Origin: an uncultured Collinsella sp.
Lineage (GTDB): Bacteria > Actinomycetota > Coriobacteriia > Coriobacteriales > Coriobacteriaceae
Assembly (NCBI GenBank): GCA_902478995.1
Contig: CABSNF010000009.1
Location: 1 to 38,779 of the forward strand
DNA: 38,779 nucleotides
Reading direction: 5' to 3'
This document shows, one piece after another, positions 32,220-38,779 of the stretch; position 1 is the stretch's first letter, and the number at the start of each line of letters is the position of its first letter. The notes below the pieces were generated by a model. It did not search any database. It was given only the letters and a program-made list of their open reading frames with translations, and was not told the origin of the DNA. The position numbers and the translations under genes are program-made.

Positions 32220-34438
32220 CCCCTTTCGATCTTTGGAACACTCAGGCGCACCATCAACGGAGATACGGCGCCCAAGACCACCAGCAGAGCGCCCGATGCG
32301 CCAACGACCTCTCCAAAAGGCATCGCGTTCGTCCCTCGCCCAAGGAACCCAATCGTCCCCACCTGGGAAGCGGGATCAAACGAGGCGAATGGAGCCAGCA
32401 GCGCGACGCCCATGCCCACGCTTTCAACATGAGCGCTCAACGAACCCAACACCAAGAGAACCGCGCAAACCATTCCGGTGACAACGGGGTTGCGGCTAAT
32501 CGCTGCTGTCAACGCAGCGACGACGGAAATCACGCCGTATGCCATGACCAGCAACGGAATACTGCACAACACCGCCTCCCCCACCATGGACGTTGTCGAA
32601 GCTCCCGCCCGAATGAGAGCGACGGGATACTCCGATCCACCCGCACCGTTCTTAATCACGGACACAACGACAGCGGGAACCATCGACACCAAAAGCAGCA
32701 CCAAGCCAAGCAGGAGAGCCAGCGCAACAGCCGTCAGAAAACGCACATGCGCTGTTGCGGGGATCTGGAGAACCAGAAGGGAACGACACTGCAGGTGGGT
32801 GCACGCGAGCGATGTGACAACCACGGGCAACAGCAAAAATAAGGAGGGAAGCGCTGCCTGGAGATACGAAAGGAGGATTAATGGGGGCATCTTCGTACTT
32901 AACTCGTAAACCTTGGGGTCCGGCAAGCTCGCGATCGACTCAAGCAGAAGGGCGCGCGCCTCCGCACGAGAAGGAGTCTCCGGCTCGATTCCGATCGATT
33001 GCAGGAGAGTCGCATCTGCCGCGCCCAGCTCACCTCGAGCGCGCTCGTACGTCGCAAGGCTTCGAAACCCCTCCGCAGGCATAGGCGCGTACACGAAACC
33101 CGAAAGAGCATCCCGCATGTCTTCCAGGGCCGCTTTGCCCTCGACGTCCATATTCGCAGCGTTCTGCTCTAGATACCGATCTATTGAACGGAGCTCCCCA
33201 TCCCTATACCGAACAGCGGAAACGTTATCAGCGTCAGGAAACATCTCGACCAGAGCCGGGGCCAGCATCGTCGTCGACATTGCAATCGCGCATACGGCGA
33301 GGGTAGGAGAACGCAGGAGCAGTTTCCCCATCGTTCTTACGTATGCAACGGCGGAGGCACAAGCGCTCGAACGAGTTGCCGTTCTCGATGCAGTGAAGGA
33401 ACCTCTCTCAAGACAAATCGGGGATATCGGGCACGCGCAGCCGCTCTTTCCAGCAACGCAAAGCAGGCTAATTGCCAGCACCTCGATCCCGATTGCGCAT
33501 ACGAGGGCAATCGCGCCACGCTCGAAGCAAAGTCCAGGCAGATTCACTATCTGCGTTGTCGGGTACGGGCTATAGGCGCCGACGGTCAACTCAGTGTTCG
33601 CATACGTAAGGGGATTCAACAGGGCGAACTCACGTAAAGCGATGGATCTTCCGTAATACCCGGGAACCATCGTCACCCCCATCAGGGCACATACGAACAC
33701 GATTCCAAGCGTAGGGTTATTGGCAATCTTCACGGCAAGGTGAACGACAAGCGAGATGAACGCTGCCACCAAGAATTGCAAGATGGCCGTCTGCGCGAAC
33801 ACCAGCCAAGCCGGTTTGATAACCGGAGTCGCATATTGAATGTAGCCTATCGGATAGAACGGCGAGCCCGGGCCATTCTTCACAAGCGCGGCGATTATCC
33901 CTGGAAGATTGATGGCGAGGACGGCAAGCATTGCAAAAACACTCGCCCATACGCTCGATGCAACAAGTCTACCCAGCTCGCCCATCGGTGCCTGGATGAT
34001 GAGCTTTTCACGTTTGTTAAGACGCGCGGCAAGGAACGAGACGGCAACGGCCGTTGCGACCCATAGCAAGTACTCCTTCGATCCGTCATAATAGGTGTAC
34101 TCTCCATCCGATATCTGCAGAAACGGAAGTAGGGGAGAGAGCGGTGCCAAGATAAGACGTCCCGCGGCAAGAGGGTACAGAAGCGCGGGCATGCTTGATG
34201 AAGAGGTATAGACACCGTCCTCCCCCGCATTCACAAGCGCATCCGCATAGGATGCTGACAATTCCTGCTCAACACGGGTTATTCCCGACTCGAGGTATTC
34301 GACCCGTCCGTCGATGCCAGCCGCGCTCCTGAAGACGGGCAGAGCACAAAGAACCATCAACGCAACAACGACAACACAGAGCGACCTGGAGGAGAGAAGC
34401 GACCTAAAGATCGCCTTCGAGATTTTGAGCATATTCAT
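32216..34438 (-). CDS. Tandem-duplicated ABC-2-like permease (about 740 aa)
   Basis: Two homologous halves in one chain, meeting near residues 345-370. Each half has a first membrane helix, an extracytoplasmic segment of roughly 80-110 residues, and about five more helices. The halves share landmarks in the same order: ALVKNGPGSPFYPIGYI then KIANNPTLGIVFVCALMGV in half 1, and SVIKNGAGGSEYPVALI then AISRNPVVTGMVCAVLLVL in half 2. It therefore supplies both permease domains of one transporter, with two copies of the downstream ATPase. The start at 34438 has AAGG 6 bases upstream; an in-frame ATG at 34456 does not. It heads the minus-strand operon, divergent from the DUF2975-XRE pair. Confidence 0.85.
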   Translation of the reverse strand: MNMLKISKAIFRSLLSSRSLCVVVVALMVLCALPVFRSAAGIDGRVEYLESGITRVEQELSASYADALVNAGEDGVYTSSSSMPALLYPLAAGRLILAPLSPLLPFLQISDGEYTYYDGSKEYLLWVATAVAVSFLAARLNKREKLIIQAPMGELGRLVASSVWASVFAMLAVLAINLPGIIAALVKNGPGSPFYPIGYIQYATPVIKPAWLVFAQTAILQFLVAAFISLVVHLAVKIANNPTLGIVFVCALMGVTMVPGYYGRSIALREFALLNPLTYANTELTVGAYSPYPTTQIVNLPGLCFERGAIALVCAIGIEVLAISLLCVAGKSGCACPISPICLERGSFTASRTATRSSACASAVAYVRTMGKLLLRSPTLAVCAIAMSTTMLAPALVEMFPDADNVSAVRYRDGELRSIDRYLEQNAANMDVEGKAALEDMRDALSGFVYAPMPAEGFRSLATYERARGELGAADATLLQSIGIEPETPSRAEARALLLESIASLPDPKVYELSTKMPPLILLSYLQAALPSLFLLLPVVVTSLACTHLQCRSLLVLQIPATAHVRFLTAVALALLLGLVLLLVSMVPAVVVSVIKNGAGGSEYPVALIRAGASTTSMVGEAVLCSIPLLVMAYGVISVVAALTAAISRNPVVTGMVCAVLLVLGSLSAHVESVGMGVALLAPFASFDPASQVGTIGFLGRGTNAMPFGEVVGASGALLVVLGAVSPLMVRLSVPKIERG

Positions 34439-34471
34439 CGCCAACCTTAACCTCATCCAGTCGGAACAGAG

Positions 34472-34494
34472 GGGCCGAACAAAATGCTCGGCCC
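34472..34494. promoter_or_regulatory. Hairpin in the divergent intergenic region
   Basis: GGGCCGA at 34472-34478 pairs with TCGGCCC at 34488-34494. It would lie in the 5' leader of the permease transcript. It has no strong U-run on the minus strand. Confidence 0.5.
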
Positions 34495-34501
34495 TTATTA
34501 C

Positions 34502-34536
34502 TTGCCGTCAAAGTCAATTTAACATAAACTGTTAAA
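34502..34536 (+). promoter_or_regulatory. Promoter and palindromic operator of the DUF2975-XRE genes
   Basis: TTGCCG (34502-34507) and TAAACT (34525-34530) are 17 bases apart, 44 bases upstream of the first gene. A perfect inverted repeat, TTTAACA-5-TGTTAAA (34518-34536), covers the -10 box. It is a natural site for autorepression by the XRE protein and could also affect the divergent permease operon. Confidence 0.6.
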
Positions 34537-34573
34537 AAGTAACCTGAGTTTTTTAAATTCTTCGGAGGTTATT

Positions 34574-35086
34574 ATGAGTTCCGACAATCGCACTCCCCGG
34601 CTTCATTCCTTCCGCATCGCATGTGCGATAGCCTCTGCGACCCTTTGCGCCACCGCCATCGCACAAGTGGCGTTCTCCTTAAAGCCAGCAATCGAAGTGC
34701 TCGACAACCCTGTAATTGCAGACTCCCCCGCGTATCCAGCCCTTGCGATCTCGACATTGGTCCCTGCCGTCATCGGTATCGCTACGACCATCCTCAGCGC
34801 CGTTCTCGTGTGGACGATCAAGAGCGGAGACCCCTTCAAGAAAGGGTCTGCGACATGCTTGAAGGTGCTCGGCATTCTCTTCGTTGTTCAAGCTGCCACC
34901 AGCCTCTACGCCGGCTCACTCAAAACCTCCGTTTCGATGTTTGGCGGCGAGGGGGCCGTCGGCGCCCAAGAGATCGCTTCATCATTCGATTGGACCTCTC
35001 TGGTTCTCGGCATCGTCCTGTTCATGCTTTCCCAGCTCTTCTTGTACGCCCGAGAGCTGTACCTCGACTCCGACGAGATTGCGTAA
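34574..35086 (+). CDS. DUF2975-like four-helix membrane protein
   Basis: 170 residues with four predicted membrane helices near 13-35, 55-82, 95-117 and 140-160. The segment IKSGDPFKKGSATCLKVLGI is the DUF2975 hallmark. In many bacteria such proteins are encoded directly ahead of a short XRE-type regulator, as here, and often beside ABC transporters. They may sense a membrane signal or hold the regulator, but function is unproven. The start has CGGAGG 6 bases upstream. The XRE gene begins 9 bases after its stop. Confidence 0.85.
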   Translation: MSSDNRTPRLHSFRIACAIASATLCATAIAQVAFSLKPAIEVLDNPVIADSPAYPALAISTLVPAVIGIATTILSAVLVWTIKSGDPFKKGSATCLKVLGILFVVQAATSLYAGSLKTSVSMFGGEGAVGAQEIASSFDWTSLVLGIVLFMLSQLFLYARELYLDSDEIA

Positions 35087-35095
35087 GGAAACGCC

Positions 35096-35347
35096 ATGCC
35101 CGTAATTGTTCGCCTCGACAAGATCATGGCCGAGCGAAAGATTTCCTCGAACGAACTTGCCGAAAGGATTGGAACCACGCCCGTGAACCTGTCCCGTATT
35201 AAAAAAGGGCATATTCGCGGCATTCGCTTCAACACGCTCGAGCAGCTATGCCTCGCCCTTCGTTGCCAACCCGGAGACCTTCTCGAAGTCATGAGCGAAG
35301 AGGATGCCCGAAAGGAGTTCGGACTCGATTGGTCCGCCGAGGATTAG
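35096..35347 (+). CDS. XRE (Cro/CI-type) transcriptional regulator
   Basis: 83 residues, essentially one helix-turn-helix domain (residues 9-66: ISSNELAERIGTTPVNLSRI, KKGHIRGIRFNTLEQLCLAL). The tail LEVMSEEDARKEFGLDW is short and acidic. AAGGA lies 7 bases before the ATG. It is cotranscribed with the DUF2975 gene and is the likely controller of the divergent exporter through the TTTAACA palindrome. The TAG stop lies in the same frame as the recombinase fragment that follows immediately. Confidence 0.9.
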   Translation: MPVIVRLDKIMAERKISSNELAERIGTTPVNLSRIKKGHIRGIRFNTLEQLCLALRCQPGDLLEVMSEEDARKEFGLDWSAED

Positions 35348-36073
35348 AGGGCGGTCGTACTCGCCCTGCACACGGGGATGCGAATCGGCGAGGTCTGCGG
35401 CCTTCGGTGGTGCGATGTGGATTTCGAGACGGGCCTGATCTCGATCAGACACTCGGTGGCGTACGCGAAGGGAATGGGTTCGTTCATCAAGGACACCAAG
35501 ACCCATGACGCCAGGGGTATCCCCATCGACCCGGTCGGCCTACTCCCCTTCCTGAAGGAGACCCACGAGATCGACTGCGGAAAGCTGCGCTTGCGCGGCC
35601 TTACCGGGGCGGTCGAGATCGGGGACTGCTACATCCTGTCGGAGCCGGGCGCGACCTTCGCGACGACAAGCTATATCCGCAGGGCGTTCAAGACGTTCTC
35701 GGAGACCAACGGCCTCATGGGCACCAACGACGAGCTGATCACGTTCCACGGCCTTCGCCACACGTTCGCAACGCAGTGGATCCGCCAAGGCGGCGATATC
35801 AAGGCGCTCCAATCGATCCTCGGCCACAAGGACGCCATGGCGACGCTCAACGTCTACGCCGACATCGAGCCCATCTCCAAAATCCATAACATGCTGCGCG
35901 CCACGCCGTGCCTTTGGCGCGGGCACCTCGGGCCGAGGGTCGATCCGGGTCCCATGTTCCAACAGAGGATCCAGGAGTCCATCGAGACGCTCCAGGCGTT
36001 CGGCTACGGCATCACCGAGCCGGACGACCGAAATATCGCCATACGCGACGTGAAGATGAACAGTTGGCTCTAG
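35348..36073 (+). pseudogene. Tyrosine recombinase (integrase) fragment, N-terminus missing
   Basis: The catalytic domain reads directly after the XRE stop codon, in the same frame, beginning RAVVLALHTGMRIGEVCGLRW. The catalytic set is present: Arg in GMRIGE, Lys in IKDTKTHDARGIP, HGLRHTFA, His in LGHKDAMATLN, and the Tyr nucleophile in NVYADIE. About 150-200 residues of core-binding and arm-binding domain are missing, and no start codon with a ribosome site is present, although ATG 35378 could start a shorter chain. About 60 unrelated-looking residues follow the Tyr region, so the 3' end may also be rearranged. The protein is unlikely to be active, and marks an old integrative element. Confidence 0.85.
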
Positions 36074-36125
36074 CTCACCGAGTACGCGGCAGTGCTGGGC
36101 CCATCCCAACTGAGGTCACGGTGGT

Positions 36126-36176
36126 CCGATAGGGGCGCCGCCCGCGGCATGCGCCGCGGAGCGGTATCCCCTACCG
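36126..36176. repeat. Imperfect GC-rich palindrome beyond the integrase fragment
   Basis: The inner arms are CCGCGGC (36142-36148) and GCCGCGG (36153-36159); the outer arms are TAGGGG (36130-36135) and CCCCTA (36168-36173). It lies between the integrase stop and the right copy of repeat D, where an attachment or terminator structure would be expected. No gene is supported in 36074-36469. Confidence 0.6.
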
Positions 36177-36222
36177 AAGGGCGGGGATGCCCTCCGCTTC
36201 CTGTTCGGAATCAGCCGTCGGA

Positions 36223-36288
36223 GGCGTTCGGCTGACTGCGGGAACGGCCTGTCCGCTCAATGTGTTCGGCTGAGATCGGAAATCAACC
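36223..36288 (+). repeat. 66-bp direct repeat D, right copy
   Basis: Same orientation and length as 29011-29076, about 94 percent identical by eye. It begins 149 bases after the integrase stop. Both copies would encode the same peptide on the minus strand (VDFRSQPNTL), but neither has a gene context. Confidence 0.9.
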
Positions 36289-36399
36289 CAACACGAGCCG
36301 GACACGCGCCAGACGGCTCTTCCCCGTACGGCCTTCCCCCTTACGCTCATGTTGCAGGCATGTAACGCCGCAGCGAGCGCGCCTTTTTTGCGCCAGACA

Positions 36400-36422
36400 G
36401 GTACAATGATGAACACTGTACC
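36400..36422. promoter_or_regulatory. Inverted repeat upstream of the ACT-domain gene
   Basis: GGTACAATG and CACTGTACC (8 of 9 pairing) flank ATGAA, about 50 bases before the ATG. TACAAT within the left arm could be a -10 box, in which case the palindrome is an operator; no good -35 was found. Confidence 0.4.
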
Positions 36423-36469
36423 GTAGCGGAGCGCCCCGCGCGCGCCGCAACCACGCGAAAGGGTTTCCC

Positions 36470-36757
36470 ATGGCCGAGATCTCGTCCTCCCGTATCGTCA
36501 TCACCGTCCTTGGCAAGAACCGCCCCGGCATCGTCGCCGGCGTCACCCGCGTTCTGGGCGAGGCCAACGTCGACATCCGCGACATCACGCAGTCCATTAT
36601 CGAGGACATCTTCACCATGACCATGCTGGCCGACACCGCCGAGTCCAAGCTCGACTTCGCCGAGCTGCAGAAGGCCCTGGCCGAGGCCGGCGAGCTTTCG
36701 GGCGTCAACGTGTCCATCCAGCGCGAGGACGTCTTTAACTTTATGTACCGCCTGTAG
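36470..36757 (+). CDS. ACT-domain protein (UPF0237 type)
   Basis: 95 residues made of one ACT fold: VITVLGKNRPGIVAGVTRVL and NVDIRDITQSIIEDIFTMTM are the conserved strand-helix-strand with the Gly-rich ligand turn. Relatives resemble half of the GcvR regulator and probably bind an amino acid. It has no enzyme domain of its own. An AAAGGG motif precedes the ATG. Citrate synthase follows 77 bases later on the same strand, so a role in linking amino-acid status to carbon flow is plausible but inferred. Confidence 0.9.
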   Translation: MAEISSSRIVITVLGKNRPGIVAGVTRVLGEANVDIRDITQSIIEDIFTMTMLADTAESKLDFAELQKALAEAGELSGVNVSIQREDVFNFMYRL

Positions 36758-36834
36758 CGAACAAGCCGCTCGGGGCAGCTTGACGTCATATCGTCCAAGC
36801 GCGCGGCCCCAAAGCGGACCGGAGAGGAGCGCGC

Positions 36835-38253
36835 ATGGCCTACGACGCCAAGAAAATCTACTACCGCTTCGACGATCACCTGAGCCGCCTGGTTCTGGAT
36901 TACGAGGCGAGCCGTCAGATTTCGCCCGAAAGCGAAAACCTCTACCACGGCCTGCCGACCGCCCCGTACGACGAGGGCCTGTTCGTAGAGCATAACGTCA
37001 AGCGCGGCCTGCGCAATGCCGATGGCTCGGGCGTGGTCGCGGGCCTTACCCGCATCTCGGACGTGCACGGCTACAACAAGGTCGACGGCAAAGTCGTGCC
37101 CGACCAGGGCAAGCTTACGCTGCGCGGCTACAGCATCGAGGACCTGGTCAACAACGCCCAGGCCGAGAATCGCTATGGCTACGAAGAGGTCGCCTACCTG
37201 CTCATCACGGGCTCGCTGCCCAACAAAGAGGAGCTCGACGGTTTTTGCGGACGTCTGGGCGCTTTTAGGCACCTGAGCGATGAGTACGTCAAAGAGTTCC
37301 CCATGACCACGGTGTCGTCGAGCATCATGAATGTGCTTCAGCGCGCCGTGCTGCTGCTCTACGCCTTCGACGCCGAGCCCGACGCCATTACGCCCGAGCA
37401 CGAAATCGACGTCGCCATCTCCATGCTCGCCCGTCTCCCCCGCATCGCCGCCTTCGCGCATATGGCCTCGGTCGCCAAGCGCCGCGGCTCCGAGGTTCAT
37501 GTACCGCACCCCACACCCGGTCTCTCCACCGCCGAGACCATCCTGCAGGTGTTGCGCGGCGGCATGGCATTCACCCGCGACGAAGCCATGCTGCTCGACG
37601 TGATGCTCATGCTGCATGCCGAACACGGAGGCGGCAACAACTCCACGTTTGCCTGCCGCGTGCTGTCCTCCTCGGCCACCGACCCGTATTCCGCCTACGC
37701 CGCGGCTATCGGCTCACTCAAGGGCCCGCGCCACGGCGGCGCCAACGCCAAGGTCGTGTCCATGCACGAGGACATCCGTGCGCACGTCTCCAATTGGGAG
37801 GACGAGGACGAGGTCGCAGCCTACCTGGGCAAGATCCTCGACAAGCAGGCCTTCGACGGCACGGGTCTCATCTACGGTATGGGCCACGCCGTCTACACGC
37901 TGAGCGACCCGCGCGCCGAGGTCTGCCGTCGTTACGCGCGCACGCTTGCCGCCAAGAAGGACCTGGGCGAGGAGTTCGCGCTCATCGAGCGCATCGAGCG
38001 CCTGGCACCCCAGGTCATGCGCGACCACGGCATGACCAAGCCCATCTGCGCCAACATCGACCTGTACACGGGCTTTATCTACAAGATGCTCGGCGTGCCC
38101 GAGACGCTCTTTACGCCGCTGTTCGCCGTCGCCCGCATGGCCGGCTGGTCGGCACACCGCATGGAAGAGCTCTTCTGCGCGCACCGCATCATCCGTCCCG
38201 CGTATCGCCCGGTTATCGAGCCGCTGGAGTACAAGCCACTCGCCGATCGTTAG
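36835..38253 (+). CDS. gltA: Citrate synthase
   Basis: 472 residues. Condenses acetyl-CoA and oxaloacetate to citrate. The catalytic histidines lie in AEHGGGNNSTF and in YGMGHAVYTLSDPRA, with the GSLKGPRHGGANAKV loop between; the aspartate lies in ANIDLYTGFIYK. A roughly 90-residue N-terminal segment precedes the core, as in the longer Gram-positive forms. Methylcitrate synthase cannot be excluded from sequence, but no prp genes are nearby. GGAGAGGAG precedes the ATG. It shares a transcription unit with the ACT gene and ends at a clear terminator. Beside glutamate synthase elsewhere in the window, it supplies 2-oxoglutarate carbon for glutamate. Confidence 0.93.
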   Translation: MAYDAKKIYYRFDDHLSRLVLDYEASRQISPESENLYHGLPTAPYDEGLFVEHNVKRGLRNADGSGVVAGLTRISDVHGYNKVDGKVVPDQGKLTLRGYSIEDLVNNAQAENRYGYEEVAYLLITGSLPNKEELDGFCGRLGAFRHLSDEYVKEFPMTTVSSSIMNVLQRAVLLLYAFDAEPDAITPEHEIDVAISMLARLPRIAAFAHMASVAKRRGSEVHVPHPTPGLSTAETILQVLRGGMAFTRDEAMLLDVMLMLHAEHGGGNNSTFACRVLSSSATDPYSAYAAAIGSLKGPRHGGANAKVVSMHEDIRAHVSNWEDEDEVAAYLGKILDKQAFDGTGLIYGMGHAVYTLSDPRAEVCRRYARTLAAKKDLGEEFALIERIERLAPQVMRDHGMTKPICANIDLYTGFIYKMLGVPETLFTPLFAVARMAGWSAHRMEELFCAHRIIRPAYRPVIEPLEYKPLADR

Positions 38254-38279
38254 GACGCAGACCGTTATAGAACTCGAGC

Positions 38280-38315
38280 GTGGCCAGGGACCCAAGCCCT
38301 TGGCCACACTTTTTA
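38280..38315 (+). terminator. Terminator of the ACT-citrate synthase unit
   Basis: GTGGCCA (38280-38286) and TGGCCAC (38301-38307), extended by GGG/CCC, form a stem followed by ACTTTTT. It lies 27 bases past the citrate synthase stop. Confidence 0.85.
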
Positions 38316-38339
38316 TGCCAGTAGAAAGGATCGCAACGA

Positions 38340-38779
38340 ATGATTGTGTTTTCCGATATGGATGGGACGCTGCTGACGAGCGATAAGCAGATGAGCGACG
38401 CCACTTGGGCAATGCTCGACGAGCTCGCACGTCGTGGCATCGAGTTTGTTCCCTGCACGGGGCGCCCGCTGTCGGGCATCTTTGAGCCCATTCTCGCCCA
38501 TCCCGCCGTGCACTACGCGGTCTGCGCCAACGGCGCCAGCGTCTGGCGGCTCGACGAAGATACGCCCACCGACACCTCACGTGCTACGCGCATTTTGAGC
38601 CGACCGCTCGATTGCGGCATTGCCCACCGCATCCATCGCATTGCCGCCGGCCACGATGTGACCTTCGATATCTTCGCGGATGGACAGTGCTTCCTCCCCC
38701 GCTCGCTATACGGGCGCCTGGATGAGTTCTGCGGCGGTGACCCCCACATCGCGGCTTCGCTCAAGCGCACACGAACACC
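38340..38779 (+). CDS. HAD-superfamily (Cof-type IIB) hydrolase, 3' end outside window
   Basis: The first 146 codons of a haloacid-dehalogenase phosphatase. Motif I is FSDMDGTLLTS, with the Asp nucleophile and the second Asp two residues on. Motif II is VPCTGRPLSGI. The cap domain then begins (YAVCANGASVW). These cytoplasmic enzymes dephosphorylate sugar phosphates or flavin-related phosphates; the substrate cannot be told from sequence. AAAGGA lies 9 bases before the ATG. Motifs III and IV lie beyond the window. It follows the citrate synthase terminator, so it is a new unit. Confidence 0.9.
   Translation, partial: MIVFSDMDGTLLTSDKQMSDATWAMLDELARRGIEFVPCTGRPLSGIFEPILAHPAVHYAVCANGASVWRLDEDTPTDTSRATRILSRPLDCGIAHRIHRIAAGHDVTFDIFADGQCFLPRSLYGRLDEFCGGDPHIAASLKRTRT

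Larger units (their letters stand above)
29011..36288. mobile_element. Putative decayed integrative island bounded by 66-bp direct repeats
   Basis: The two ends carry the same 66-base sequence in the same orientation. Inside are an exporter cassette, a membrane-protein/XRE pair and, close to the right end, a tyrosine recombinase fragment, which is where an integrase usually sits relative to its attachment site. The genes outside (rpmE on the left, ACT-citrate synthase on the right) are housekeeping and divergent. The boundaries are inferred from the repeat alone; a dispersed repeat that happens to flank the cassette is the alternative. Confidence 0.45.

Noticed and set aside
36171..36416. Minus-strand gene upstream of the ACT gene
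   Set aside because: It overlaps repeat D and the ACT upstream palindrome and has no ribosome site or conserved domain.

Overview
This window looks like chromosomal DNA from a high-GC coriobacterium, most plausibly a gut Collinsella or close relative. The inference rests on GC-rich codon usage by eye, actinobacterial housekeeping genes (secA-prfB, ftsE-ftsX, smpB, rnr, rpmE), a split transketolase, separate flavoredoxin and rubredoxin genes, and many palindromic intergenic repeats. No database search was possible, so the taxon is inferred.

Layout. 1-3300 (-): glutamate synthase large subunit, its 3' end beyond the window. 3301-5223: a gene relic, a regular six-arm palindromic array, and an Nramp metal transporter (+). 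5264-7845 (-): rubredoxin, flavin reductase, smpB, a TPR protein, tRNA-Glu and tRNA-Gln. 8122-9088: a small unknown gene (+), a second palindromic array of 62-bp period, and an ArsC/Spx-like thioredoxin-fold protein (-). 9181-13624 (-): a complete MurNAc uptake and salvage operon, murR-murQ-murP-mupG. 13829-15121 (-): a VanZ-like protein and a small serine recombinase. 15299-19697 (-): rnr, ftsX and an N-terminally extended ftsE. 20210-20941 (+): a zinc-ribbon membrane protein between two copies of one palindromic repeat. 21063-28788 (-): split transketolase, a YitT-family protein, prfB, secA and rpmE with a structured leader.

29011-36288 is the accessory region. A near-identical 66-bp direct repeat brackets a small exported peptide, an ABC permease-ATPase fusion, a separate ABC ATPase, a tandem-duplicated permease, a divergent DUF2975 membrane protein with its XRE-type regulator, and a truncated tyrosine recombinase. 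I read this as a decayed integrative element carrying a regulated exporter or bacteriocin-like cassette, inserted between the divergent rpmE (-) and ACT/citrate synthase (+) units. 36470-38779 (+): an ACT-domain protein, citrate synthase, and the start of a HAD hydrolase.

The window is unusually rich in structured repeats. There are six kinds: a 40-bp-period alternating array, a 62-bp-period hairpin array, three 22-23-22 bp palindromes with covarying inner stems, a roughly 40-bp repeat beside the recombinase and upstream of secA, a 123-bp near-perfect hairpin, and the 66-bp island-flanking repeat. Other oddities are a release factor 2 with SPT in place of the SPF recognition tripeptide, an L31 with a 77-residue Ala/Lys/Glu tail, and an FtsE with a roughly 170-residue Pro/Ala/Gln-rich N-terminal extension.
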